Assembly (NCBI GenBank): GCA_942491485.1
Contig: CALOAX010000011.1
Coordinates: 186,001 to 250,000, forward strand
Direction: 5' to 3'
From: Desulfoluna sp942491485
GTDB taxonomy: Bacteria > Desulfobacterota > Desulfobacteria > Desulfobacterales > Desulfolunaceae
Length of the DNA: 64,000 bases
A program made the position numbers and the translations under genes. Shown piece by piece: positions 1 to 7,765 of this stretch. The notes below the pieces were generated by a model. The model ran no database searches. It was not told the DNA's origin and was given only the letters and a program-made list of their open reading frames with translations. Within the stretch, counting starts at the first letter, position 1, and every line of letters starts with the position of its first letter.

Positions 1-707
1 TTCCTGATCAGCAGTTGCAGCGGATACGAGCCCTCAACACTGACAGGTTCCTGATTGCCGACGGCAGCGCGAGGTGACGGTTCCTCAACAGGCTCGTCAA
101 ACAGCTCGTCCTCTTCCTCCTCCACCACCTCTTCGGGTTCAACCTCCGGCTCCTGATAGACAAGGCGCTGAAAGTTCGTCAGCCATTCGTTGACCTTTGT
201 CAACCCATCGAGAACCGGGGCTGCATCGTCGCTGAGAACCGAACCCAGCTCACGACCAAACCCTTCTGCGGCATCAAGGGACGCCTGAACCTGATCGCTT
301 GAAACGTCAGAGAGCCAACTGTCCCACAAATCGGCCTTCTTCTCCTCCTCATACTGCAGTTTCTTGATCAGCTGCTTCATCAGCCAGTTTAAAATCGTCT
401 GGATGTGCTTCTCACGATTTTTAAGCGGGCCGACCGCATCAAGGTTGTCTCCCAGGGTCTCTGCCATGGCTTGAAAAATGTCTTCCATGGCTCCGAGCCC
501 CTGCTCAAGAAAGACCCCATAAATAAAGTAACCCATGATGCGGATGTCATAGATCTCCTCTGTGAGGATCTCTTCAGACTGAGCAGAGGCTTCCTCATAC
601 CTGCCCTCCTGAACGAGGGTTGCGATATCCGTGAACCGGGGATCGATGGTGGACAGGCCGGGGGAATCACTTACCGGCAGGGGTCCTTGTATCAGCTGAA
701 TATTCAT
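1..707 (-). CDS. TssA/IglI-like type VI secretion protein (C-terminus beyond window)
   Basis: About 235 residues are visible; the reading frame stays open to the window edge, so the C-terminus is missing. The region around residues 25-100 has the pattern of repeated helices seen in ImpA/TssA N-terminal and IglI-like proteins (a segment reading YDIRIMGYFIYGVFLEQGLG followed by a helix and a KNREKHIQTILNWL stretch). A long acidic linker rich in Glu follows near residues 185-215. It is the last visible gene of the type VI secretion run. TssA-type proteins cap the growing sheath at the baseplate; that role is known of the family and only inferred here. An IglI-type accessory role is the main alternative. 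The ATG at 707 is the first in-frame start after a stop. Confidence 0.55.
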   Translation of the reverse strand, partial: MNIQLIQGPLPVSDSPGLSTIDPRFTDIATLVQEGRYEEASAQSEEILTEEIYDIRIMGYFIYGVFLEQGLGAMEDIFQAMAETLGDNLDAVGPLKNREKHIQTILNWLMKQLIKKLQYEEEKKADLWDSWLSDVSSDQVQASLDAAEGFGRELGSVLSDDAAPVLDGLTKVNEWLTNFQRLVYQEPEVEPEEVVEEEEDELFDEPVEEPSPRAAVGNQEPVSVEGSYPLQLLIR

Positions 708-819
708 GGAAACGTCCTGTCGATTTTAAACGAGTCGCACCGGGCAATGGGCTGCCGAGAACCACACGTTTGTAAAATTGAGCACACAGATGAAGGCCTC
801 GGGACACACAAATCTTACC

Positions 820-897
820 GTTTGGCCCGGATATTTCATGAGAAAACAATTAAACAAACCCAACGACATGTTATTACAACTGGTTACGGTGATAATC
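820..897 (-). repeat. CCCGGATATTTCATGAG-type intergenic repeat, copy 1
   Basis: The plus strand carries CCCGGATATTTCATGAG at about 826-842, followed by AAAACAATT and a GGTTACGGTGATAAT segment. The reverse complement of this whole stretch resembles 14624-14690 over about 70 bases. It lies in the 192-base gap downstream of the zinc-ribbon gene. Related copies are at 14424-14462, 14676-14692 and 18600-18619. Confidence 0.6.
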
Positions 898-899
898 CG

Positions 900-1343
900 T
901 CACTCCTCGAGGGTGTAATAGCACTCCGGACAATAGGGTTCGCCCTCAATGTCTTTGCTTCCAATGGCAGGAATTGTCCTGCCGCACCCCTGACATTCAA
1001 CGGTCTTTCTCACGTCAACGGGAACTTGTTCCACAGCCGGGGGGAGCTCCTCCTCTTCCGGTTCCGGACGCGGCTTTGGGTCCGGCCGTTTGACAAGGAC
1101 CTCATGGCATGGGCTGCAAAAAATCAACCCCAGCATTTCGTGGCCGGAGCCTTCCGGGAGCTCGACTTTGCAGACTCCGCATCGCCTGGCCATGTCAACC
1201 GCAGCCTTCTTTTCGGGGTCATCCCGGGGCGTTTCCGGCTCCTTGCTGAGAAGCGCGTCAAAGCACTCCAAACAAAACCACCAATGGGCCACCATTTTGT
1301 GCTGCTTATCCGTAAGGTCGGTGCCACATCCTTTGCAGTTCAT
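900..1343 (-). CDS. Zinc-ribbon (LIM-like) protein of the T6SS operon
   Basis: 147 residues with three pairs of CxxC knuckles: CKGC/CLEC near residues 3-27, CGVC/CSPC near 55-79 and CQGC/CPEC near 117-139. Each pair has the spacing of a treble-clef or LIM-like zinc site. Pro/Glu-rich linkers separate the fingers, so it looks like three beads on a string. There is no signal peptide or membrane segment, so it should be cytoplasmic. Its ATG overlaps the tssG stop in an ATGA junction, so it is translated as part of the secretion operon. No named type VI component matches this architecture as far as I can recognise; a scaffold, chaperone or adaptor role is speculation. Confidence 0.8.
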   Translation of the reverse strand: MNCKGCGTDLTDKQHKMVAHWWFCLECFDALLSKEPETPRDDPEKKAAVDMARRCGVCKVELPEGSGHEMLGLIFCSPCHEVLVKRPDPKPRPEPEEEELPPAVEQVPVDVRKTVECQGCGRTIPAIGSKDIEGEPYCPECYYTLEE

Positions 1344-2200
1344 AGAAAGACCTCTTTCACCTGCCCCTTAAAAATAGAGACCCGCCTGTGGCCAGGGTTA
1401 TTGCTTTTAATGGTGTCGTATCCGATATAGGTATCCGGATGAAGCCGCACCCACCTTTTTTGAGATCTCAAAACAAGATCAATCTCCATCTCCATTCCCA
1501 GTGGCGCAAGAAGTGGAAAGAGAAGCCGCTTCAATCGGTTCCTGATTTCCTCTGGCCACGGCACCTGCGTATCTGTCATCTCGTCTTCACAGTGAAGGAC
1601 AATTCTCCGCCCAAAGACCGGGATCGCCGTCTTGCGGCCAAACACGCAGTCCCCACCGAGGCGGCTTTCTCCCAGTCGCACGGGATCGGCTTTGATACCA
1701 CGGTTTAAAAGAACCTTTTCAAGCTCAATGCCCGCTTCAGGAAAGACCCGGGAAAAAAGGATGTGGAGGACACTGCTGGACCGCAGGTCAAGAATATGCA
1801 GGTAGTTCTGCATGGTCAGTTCCTGGGGCGATAAGAAAAATCGATTTATCTCAGGGTAAATATTGCAGATGTAATCCCTGATCAGAAGATGGTCGAAATA
1901 CCCGATAAAATCCACAAAGGCGTTGCTGGAGCTTATTTCGCTTTCCATCTTCCGCCTGAAATAGGCAGGCAACGGAGATTGCGCACCCAAAAGCCCTATG
2001 CACAGAGTGATTTCCACCGATTCAACCGGGTCGTCATAAAACCGAACACCCTCTATCAAGCGGGACTGAGAGCAGATACTGTTGAGGCCCTTGAACCGGA
2101 TTTCATCTGGGCGATACCCCATGTCTATCAACAGGCGCAGAAGAGACAAGATATCAAAGTGATGAAGTCTCTCATTTATTTTTTTTTCAAGGGCTATCAT
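1340..2200 (-). CDS. tssG: TssG-like type VI secretion baseplate protein
   Basis: 286 residues. The N-terminal half has TssG (ImpH/VasB) landmarks: a FDILSLLRLL helix near residue 16, a short beta segment with VEITLCIGLLGAQSPLPAYF near residues 62-81, then FVDFIGYFDHLLIRDY near 95-110, matching the family pattern of GL-G-GPLP followed by a DFLD-FNHRLL motif. The C-terminal half is a second, partly degenerate copy (RRVSIFKGQVKEV). TssG joins TssF, TssE and TssK in the baseplate wedge at the cytoplasmic face of the inner membrane. It follows the 112-residue gene with 6 bases between and overlaps the zinc-ribbon gene. Slightly shorter than many TssG proteins, which run about 300-350 residues. 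Confidence 0.8.
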   Translation of the reverse strand: MIALEKKINERLHHFDILSLLRLLIDMGYRPDEIRFKGLNSICSQSRLIEGVRFYDDPVESVEITLCIGLLGAQSPLPAYFRRKMESEISSSNAFVDFIGYFDHLLIRDYICNIYPEINRFFLSPQELTMQNYLHILDLRSSSVLHILFSRVFPEAGIELEKVLLNRGIKADPVRLGESRLGGDCVFGRKTAIPVFGRRIVLHCEDEMTDTQVPWPEEIRNRLKRLLFPLLAPLGMEMEIDLVLRSQKRWVRLHPDTYIGYDTIKSNNPGHRRVSIFKGQVKEVFL

Positions 2201-2206
2201 GCATGC

Positions 2207-2545
2207 CTACACGTGGCCGTGCCCCCCAATCTCAAAGGCTTCAACAAGGTCTTCAATTTTGTTGAGCACCTCATTGATGGGGTCGACCACATCCTCTGAG
2301 GAATCCTGCTGAAGGAGGGTACCGAGTTCATCGAGAAACCGGTTCAACACCTCTGCTTCGTCGCCTGAAAAACGTCTGTTTATAAGGTTTCTAAGTGTCC
2401 GGTAGCATGTCTGGGGGGTCTCCTCCTCCACGGTTTCCACCACCGGAGCCTCTGCATTCAGTTTGGCTTTTCGCCAGTTTCTGCGAAGGCGCTCAGGGGA
2501 AAAGAGGTCATCGAGGGGGTTCTTTTTAGACTTGGATGTCGTCAC
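2207..2545 (-). CDS. Unknown 112-residue T6SS operon protein
   Basis: Starts at GTG (2545) in a GTGA overlap with the tssL stop, so it is translationally coupled. The N-terminus is basic (KSKKNPLDDLFSPERLRRNWRK), the middle is acidic, and the C-terminal half is helical (YRTLRNLINRRFSGDEAEVLNRFLDEL then VDPINEVLNKIEDLVEAF). No membrane segment. I do not recognise a family. The tight packing between tssL and tssG suggests a baseplate or membrane-complex accessory subunit, which is inference from position only. Confidence 0.75.
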   Translation of the reverse strand: MTTSKSKKNPLDDLFSPERLRRNWRKAKLNAEAPVVETVEEETPQTCYRTLRNLINRRFSGDEAEVLNRFLDELGTLLQQDSSEDVVDPINEVLNKIEDLVEAFEIGGHGHV

Positions 2546-3237
2546 AGCATGTTCCTTCCGGCAACGACAAGCATAAAATAAACAACCAAAAGACCGCCGG
2601 CTGAAACCAGGTAGCCCAGGAAAGGCGAACCCAGGTGGCTGATAAGGCCACTCTCGTCAACCTCTGAAGCAACCGTTGGCAACTCCTCCTGCTCAAGCTT
2701 CAAATAGAGATTCTTCATATACTCTTTTATCTTGACGGGGTTGTCCTGATAACGACCGCGAAAACCGTAACTGAGGCAGAAGTAGTACACCTCAAAGATA
2801 AAAAGAGCGGTCTGGGGCTTCAGCAGGATATCATCCAGTATTTCGTAGAACACTTCCCCCGCGTTATCTATCTGAAACAGCTCTTTCTGGAGGGCGGGCC
2901 ATCCAGTCTGCATTTTCTGGAGAAAATGTCCCAGGATCATCTCGTCAATCTGAGCAACAATGGGAAAAAGGATCAGGTAGGTATCCCGTTCTGAGTACTG
3001 CTCGGAAAGGGTCGCCTTTAAAAAATCGAGCTGCGTACGAATCTCGGCACGGACAGCCACAAGATCTGAAGCCTTCACCGAAGGAACATCCTCATCACCC
3101 ATCGCATTCAGGTTCTCCTCCTCTAATGCCCCTTCCTCTCCGGCCTGCGCACTGTCCCCCAGGGAGGGACGTTTGATGCAGATAATCCCCAGTTTCGTAT
3201 AAAGCTCATGAATGGCTTTCCAGTATTTATTCTTCAT
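2542..3237 (-). CDS. tssL: DotU-family membrane-complex protein TssL
   Basis: 231 residues. Residues about 60-185 carry the DotU/TssL cytoplasmic helical bundle, with the typical YLILFPIVAQIDEMIL helix (family pattern FALAAFIDE) and the later EVYYFCLSYGFRGRY helix matching the family EVYYLCLSLGFRGKY motif. A single C-terminal membrane span lies near residues 208-228, as expected for a tail-anchored inner-membrane protein facing the cytoplasm. TssL pairs with TssM and TssJ in the trans-envelope complex. The ATG overlaps the tssF stop in an ATGA junction. The 60-residue acidic N-terminal extension is longer than usual. There is no peptidoglycan-binding OmpA domain. Confidence 0.9.
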   Translation of the reverse strand: MKNKYWKAIHELYTKLGIICIKRPSLGDSAQAGEEGALEEENLNAMGDEDVPSVKASDLVAVRAEIRTQLDFLKATLSEQYSERDTYLILFPIVAQIDEMILGHFLQKMQTGWPALQKELFQIDNAGEVFYEILDDILLKPQTALFIFEVYYFCLSYGFRGRYQDNPVKIKEYMKNLYLKLEQEELPTVASEVDESGLISHLGSPFLGYLVSAGGLLVVYFMLVVAGRNML

Positions 3238-4874
3238 GGTTGCGTCCCCTGTGTCGTTTCAGAGTATCCTTCATCAACTGTTACCTTACGAACCTCTATT
3301 CCGACGCCTGCGATCCAGGCATCGAGAATCGCCTCAACATGCGCAAGAAACAACGCCACCAGTCCATCAAGGCCCGAATCGTATTCATAGAAACGGAGAA
3401 GATACACATACTTCACATTGCCCGCCCCCTCCTCCTGCCGGACAGAGGTTTCAATCCGAACATCAGCCAGCAGGGACAGAATCTGACCAAACCGGTTCTG
3501 CTGTTTGATCCCCAGTGCCTGGAGAATATCCTTCAGGTCGTTGCAGCTCAATTCAGCCCGGTTGGTCAACGTGAGAAACCGCAAAAACACGTCGAGATTG
3601 TCCTGAAGTGATGTCTCAGCATGGGGAATGGGCTCCACGACAAGTTTCCAGTTAAGCCCTACCGTACCCCGGCTGTAAGGCTCCGCGTTGAGCCTTTCTG
3701 AAATGGTGTTCGAAAACCACGGCTGACTCCACCGCGCGTTTATTGAAATGGTCTTGGGATCGTGGAAGGCCTTGGGGTAATGGAGGTTGAGGTAGTGGTG
3801 TTTTCGCCCGTCGTCGCCTGTGATATCTTCCGACTCCCAGGAAGGGGCTGAGACAAAAAGAATCCCCGGGTCAATGGGGACCATCCCGGCCTTGGTGACC
3901 TCAAACACCCCCTGGACAGAGTGAAGCTCAAATCCATTCTCCACATCGGGATGGTGAATCCCGCACGACTCCCGGGTTCCATCGTAGATCACCGGCCTTG
4001 CCATATCGTGCCTCATGTTGACGATGGGAACGGCAAAAAGGTTAAACAGATCCTGTGTCAGGATCAGGTTCGCGGGCCAGTTCGCATCAAGGTCCAGGCA
4101 GAGGGTAAAAGATGTCCAGCTTTTCGCCGGCTGGGGAACCTCGATATTGATAAAGAGATCCTGCCATGGAAAATGGAAAAAGAGCCTCTCTTTCTCTAAA
4201 GGATGGCTCACATCAGCATCCTCTTGCGCCATTCCAAAGAAAATATCGCAAGGGGAGCCGGCGCTTGCTTCATCCGCCTTTTCATCAAAAACCACCGACG
4301 CTCTCCTGATATGTTTTTTCAAGGAGGAGTGGATGGTCTGGGATGTCTCATAGTCATTCAGGTGGTTGATAAAAAAACTGACCTGACCAATTTTATCGTT
4401 TCTCGCAAATCTGGCTTTCACCTTCAGCGTCAGCCGGGTGCCCGCCCCGGGAAGTTGACGTGTGGTGAAATCGTCAAGCACCACCGGAAGAATGTTCAAG
4501 GTTTTCAGGGTTTGAAAAATGGCGGTCCCCCCTGACTCCGGTATAAGGACCATTTCCGACCCCTTCGGGTAACTGGCCGTGTCTGCCAGCATGCCCGTGG
4601 GCACGGCCTGTAGAACGGCCATGGATGGGAGCGGGGTCAGGAGGTAGGGAAAAAACTGCTGAAAAATCCTGCGCCGTGTCGTGGTGTTGTACCTGAGCCC
4701 TGCAAGCCGCGTGCGGGCAGATAACAACGCCATGGCCTCAATCAACCGCCGGACATCCGGGTCTTCGCGATCGAGGGGGGCCCCGGGGTGAAGAGACTTG
4801 TAGGAGACCCGAAAGGTGTCCAGCGCGTCCATCTCCTCCAGAAACGTTTTATACAATGATTCGTCTATGCGCAT
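3234..4874 (-). CDS. tssF: Baseplate wedge protein TssF
   Basis: 546 residues, close to the usual 580-620 of TssF (ImpG/VasA). The opening has the family pattern: YKTFLEEMDAL, then HPGAPLDREDPDVRRLIEAMALLSARTRL near residues 28-58, then FFPYLLTPLPSMAVLQ near 74-89, which corresponds to the conserved YPHYL-P-PSM--VQ motif. The C-terminal part (NRAELSCNDLKDILQALG and later GLVALFLAHVEAILDAWIA) matches the terminal beta/helix region. TssF with TssG makes the wedge around the VgrG hub in the cytoplasm. Follows the spike gene by 8 bases and overlaps tssL. Start chosen at ATG 4874 preceded by a GAGAGAG ribosome site. Confidence 0.9.
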   Translation of the reverse strand: MRIDESLYKTFLEEMDALDTFRVSYKSLHPGAPLDREDPDVRRLIEAMALLSARTRLAGLRYNTTTRRRIFQQFFPYLLTPLPSMAVLQAVPTGMLADTASYPKGSEMVLIPESGGTAIFQTLKTLNILPVVLDDFTTRQLPGAGTRLTLKVKARFARNDKIGQVSFFINHLNDYETSQTIHSSLKKHIRRASVVFDEKADEASAGSPCDIFFGMAQEDADVSHPLEKERLFFHFPWQDLFINIEVPQPAKSWTSFTLCLDLDANWPANLILTQDLFNLFAVPIVNMRHDMARPVIYDGTRESCGIHHPDVENGFELHSVQGVFEVTKAGMVPIDPGILFVSAPSWESEDITGDDGRKHHYLNLHYPKAFHDPKTISINARWSQPWFSNTISERLNAEPYSRGTVGLNWKLVVEPIPHAETSLQDNLDVFLRFLTLTNRAELSCNDLKDILQALGIKQQNRFGQILSLLADVRIETSVRQEEGAGNVKYVYLLRFYEYDSGLDGLVALFLAHVEAILDAWIAGVGIEVRKVTVDEGYSETTQGTQP

Positions 4875-4882
4875 ACTCTCTC

Positions 4883-5401
4883 TCAGCCAAGTTTGACAAC
4901 ACCCTTAACATTTGAAACGCTCCCCTCAAGGGTTGCGATCCCTTTTGACATCAGATCCAGAAGCCCCTTTGAATCAAGCTTTATGGTGCCTCCCTTAAGA
5001 TCCGCGCTGCCCGTCCCTTCAAGTGCCAGTGTCTTGCCCGAAACGGTTGTGCCGACGTTGCTTTCGATGGTTGTATTGAGGGCCTTGTGTGTTGCGTCAT
5101 TGTCTGCGGTCACCCCCACCTGGCCACTCTTGACTTGGAAATCATCATCGCTTTTCAGGAGTGTCTTTTGCGACGATGTGCACGTGATTGTCTCTGCATC
5201 CAGGGTGAACTCTTTGCACACCATCTTGATGCTGTCCTGATCCTGGGTAATCGTACTTGTCTCACGGGATCCGGCGACAGTGGTGGTGATGCTGGTCCCG
5301 TCCAGTATGATTGTCTGTGTAATTTGATCAGCCGGGTTCTCAACAGTAAGGAGAATACCTTTTTCCTTGCTGAGTTCCAGGCGACACACGAGGGTTCCCA
5401 T
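4883..5401 (-). CDS. Stand-alone VgrG-type beta-helical spike protein
   Basis: 172 residues, low in aromatics and rich in Thr, Ser, Val, Gly and Asp. The sequence is a series of short beta repeats (for example VGVTADNDATHKALNTTIES and GTGSADLKGGTIKLDSKGLL) like the gp5C triple-stranded beta-helix at the tip of VgrG. There is no gp27-like hub domain and no OB domain; those are on the preceding gene. Length and makeup resemble the short VgrG of Francisella. It probably sits as a trimer on the hub and punctures the target membrane. GGAACGCC precedes the ATG. The family placement rests on pattern and position rather than on a sharp motif. Confidence 0.7.
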   Translation of the reverse strand: MGTLVCRLELSKEKGILLTVENPADQITQTIILDGTSITTTVAGSRETSTITQDQDSIKMVCKEFTLDAETITCTSSQKTLLKSDDDFQVKSGQVGVTADNDATHKALNTTIESNVGTTVSGKTLALEGTGSADLKGGTIKLDSKGLLDLMSKGIATLEGSVSNVKGVVKLG

Positions 5402-5473
5402 GGCGTTCCAACGACACTAAAGTTAGAGTTCTTGGTAAGGGCCTTGCTGTGAGTAACTATTTCGTTTTACGTT

Positions 5474-5530
5474 GCCTCCGGCGGCCCTGCCATAACCCAA
5501 ACCTTTGAAAAGTTAGGCAAACAGGCCTTA
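5474..5530 (-). repeat. GCCTCCGGCGGC element, single end (type B)
   Basis: GCCTCCGGCGGC at 5474-5485 is followed by CCCTGCCATAACCC and CCTTTGAAAAGTTAGGCAAACAGG, the reverse of the type B right end seen at 37787, 41224-41276 and 48445-48514. It sits in the 213-base gap between the VgrG hub and the spike gene. No second boundary was found, so this looks like a fragment. Confidence 0.6.
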
Positions 5531-5614
5531 ATAATTTTCCTTGAGCAACGTCCGTTTTAAAGGCGGAGGCTTATTTTGAGGAGCTGAATTGCTAACGCTA
5601 TCGTACCGTGATCG

Positions 5615-7231
5615 TCATTCCTCTTTTGTCTCCAGGATAATGGTGCCCTCATGTACCTGGATCTTCTCGGTGTCGTTTCCTAAGGTTCGCTTGATGTTGA
5701 GCTCCGGCTTGCCGTCGACGTACACATGGTTGATGGACGTGCAATCCTCTGCTGTCTTGCCCAGGAGAAGGTGGTTGCCCTGACTCTCCATGGGGAGGCG
5801 GCCCCCGGGGCGGACATCGAGAAACCGCTCGATCCTTGCCGTATGAAAATCTAGCGCCACGAGGACCCGTTGCCCTTTAAAGGCAGGGAAATAGAAGTGG
5901 CCGGGGACGAAAAACGGCTCATACGGAACCACGACTTCCTTTCCGTCAAACACCGGAATCTCGACCCTGTAACAATCCAGTTTTGTTTCGGAGTGCTCAT
6001 AGACCTGGTATGTCTTCTCATCCTCTTTGCCCTGTTCACTCACCACCTTCCCCTCCACATACACCGGAAAAACAGGGCTTTTATAGTCAGGAAGGCTGAG
6101 GGCCTTCTCATCTTTAAGTTCAAGGGAGGACTCCATCGTGATGTTGTAACGGGAGAACATGAGGTTGCGATCAGAGTCCGGCTTATCCGAGACCGCATGG
6201 GCTTCCATGAAGAGATCCCGCACCCGATACTCTTGCTTGTGGGTAAGAGTATTGGAGCTCCAGATGGCCTCCTTGAGCTTGGCGAAAGCCCCTGGCCTGT
6301 AGATACAGCAGGGGTATCGGCTGTGAACAAGTCGCAGCTCATAACCGCGAATCTTCTGTTTTTCCGACTCCACGGTAAACGCGTCTTCAAAATCCGAGGC
6401 GATGGCATATCGCACCAGGGCATCCTGCCTCAACGCCTCCACGGCCTGGGGACGGGTTGTCTCTTTCTTTTTTGGATTGTCTGAGAAAGTATTTAAAAAT
6501 TTGTCATTGGTTCGACTCGTCTCCGGAAACTCGATCGTAAGCTCTGCAACCTCATTTTCATGAAGCTCTACCGGTGTTCCCTCCATGCTTTTTGAACCTG
6601 TCAGCATGTAGCTGTTTGCCTCATAATCATAATACAAAGCCCCGTTCTGGAACTCTGCGAACCACACAAGAAAATCATAAAAACTTGCACATTGATGGTG
6701 GGTATACCCAGGAAGGGTGTTGATGGAAAAACGCGTGTTCAAAGGGTCCCACTCATAATCAAGTTCCACATCGGCTCTGTTGGCGTCGATGAGGTCTTTG
6801 ACCGTGCCATCCACCACAAGGTCGCACGGATAATGCTGCCCCCATAACACACGACCGGTGTCCTCAAAATTTATCCGGTAATATCGATAAAGAACCGGGT
6901 CTTCCTTTACGTTGACGTTTTCAATGGTCAGCTCCTTCAAGAGCGCCTTTCCGGTAACCACGCCCTTCAGGTTCAGAGGAGCGTCATCGGCATCATCGGG
7001 CATCAGGTGGGCCTGAACCATCAATTCAACCTTCATGAGGTCCAGCTTGATGATCTCAGGGAAGAGCTCGTCCTCCCCTGTTTCAGATGAGACCCAGAAC
7101 CCTGCTTCAGCAGCGTAACCGTTTGGCGTGAGCGCGGCCTTCAAAAGCTTGATATGCCCGCCCGGAATGGTAAATTTCTCCTTGCCGACATAGAGCTTCA
7201 GTTCCATCTCTAACGAGTCAGTAAACATCAT
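5615..7231 (-). CDS. vgrG: VgrG hub protein (gp27-like plus OB domain) without spike
   Basis: 538 residues. Residues about 1-390 look like the gp27/phage late-control D hub, with beta-rich segments and a conserved HHQCASFYDFLVWFAEFQNGALYYDY stretch near 160-185 (split here for length: HHQCASFYDFL then VWFAEFQNG). Residues about 430-490 have gp5 OB-fold features: GHFYFPAFKGQRVLVALDF then a GNHLLLG strand. Where a normal VgrG continues into a long beta-helix, this one stops after about 35 residues. The missing needle is supplied by the gene 213 bases downstream. It would form the trimeric hub between Hcp tube and baseplate. AGGCAGGATGAC precedes ATG 7231. No effector extension is fused. Confidence 0.8.
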   Translation of the reverse strand: MMFTDSLEMELKLYVGKEKFTIPGGHIKLLKAALTPNGYAAEAGFWVSSETGEDELFPEIIKLDLMKVELMVQAHLMPDDADDAPLNLKGVVTGKALLKELTIENVNVKEDPVLYRYYRINFEDTGRVLWGQHYPCDLVVDGTVKDLIDANRADVELDYEWDPLNTRFSINTLPGYTHHQCASFYDFLVWFAEFQNGALYYDYEANSYMLTGSKSMEGTPVELHENEVAELTIEFPETSRTNDKFLNTFSDNPKKKETTRPQAVEALRQDALVRYAIASDFEDAFTVESEKQKIRGYELRLVHSRYPCCIYRPGAFAKLKEAIWSSNTLTHKQEYRVRDLFMEAHAVSDKPDSDRNLMFSRYNITMESSLELKDEKALSLPDYKSPVFPVYVEGKVVSEQGKEDEKTYQVYEHSETKLDCYRVEIPVFDGKEVVVPYEPFFVPGHFYFPAFKGQRVLVALDFHTARIERFLDVRPGGRLPMESQGNHLLLGKTAEDCTSINHVYVDGKPELNIKRTLGNDTEKIQVHEGTIILETKEE

Positions 7232-7249
7232 GTCATCCTGCCTTCGGGG

Positions 7250-7624
7250 TCATGACCTCTTGACATTCAGATTCTTGTTAACGGAGTTGAACTCCATAAG
7301 AAGGGACTCCCGGGTCTCCCGTATGTTGCACTCAATGCGAAATGATATGCGGAACGGGTCGTCATCATTTTCGATGGAGATGCCCATCAACTCAAGTCGG
7401 GGCTCATACTGCTCGATATTGAACTTTACCTCCTCCATGACAGCGGCCGCCAAATGGTCCCGGGAGCTGTATTCATTCATATCCCGGATGCCGTAGCCAG
7501 AGAGAAAGCTGCCAAACCCCTTCCTTGTATTCAGGATATTGTTGAGGTTTTCAACAATCCCCTTGATGGCATTTTTACTCGTTCCGGGAGACGTACCGCC
7601 GGTAAACCTGTCAAAAAATGTCAT
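7250..7624 (-). CDS. tssE: gp25-like baseplate protein TssE
   Basis: 124 residues with the gpW/gp25 (TssE) fold: an N-terminal ATTACHED-type helix (IKGIVENLNNILNTRKGFGS), the family signature of a short turn ending in SGYGIRDM, a helix with EEVKFNIEQYEPRLE (the EPRL motif is characteristic) and two final strands (FRISFRIECNIR). TssE initiates sheath assembly on the baseplate in the cytoplasm. Length matches the family. It lies 18 bases upstream of the VgrG hub start and 141 bases after tssK. Confidence 0.9.
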   Translation of the reverse strand: MTFFDRFTGGTSPGTSKNAIKGIVENLNNILNTRKGFGSFLSGYGIRDMNEYSSRDHLAAAVMEEVKFNIEQYEPRLELMGISIENDDDPFRISFRIECNIRETRESLLMEFNSVNKNLNVKRS

Positions 7625-7765
7625 GGGTCACCACGCCGAATCGTTAGGAAGATGCTTTTTCGCTGAAGAGATCTTGCCGCCGGAGCAGACGGTATAAAAG
7701 TAACCGATGGAAATCCACGGGTGCAGCCCGAGGAACGAGGGCAGGGAGCCTTCACGACCCTGCCC

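Noticed and set aside
405..1430. 341-residue plus-strand frame opposite the zinc-ribbon and TssA-like genes
   Set aside because: It is antisense to two coupled genes, has no recognisable motif and no ribosome site, and crosses an intergenic repeat.
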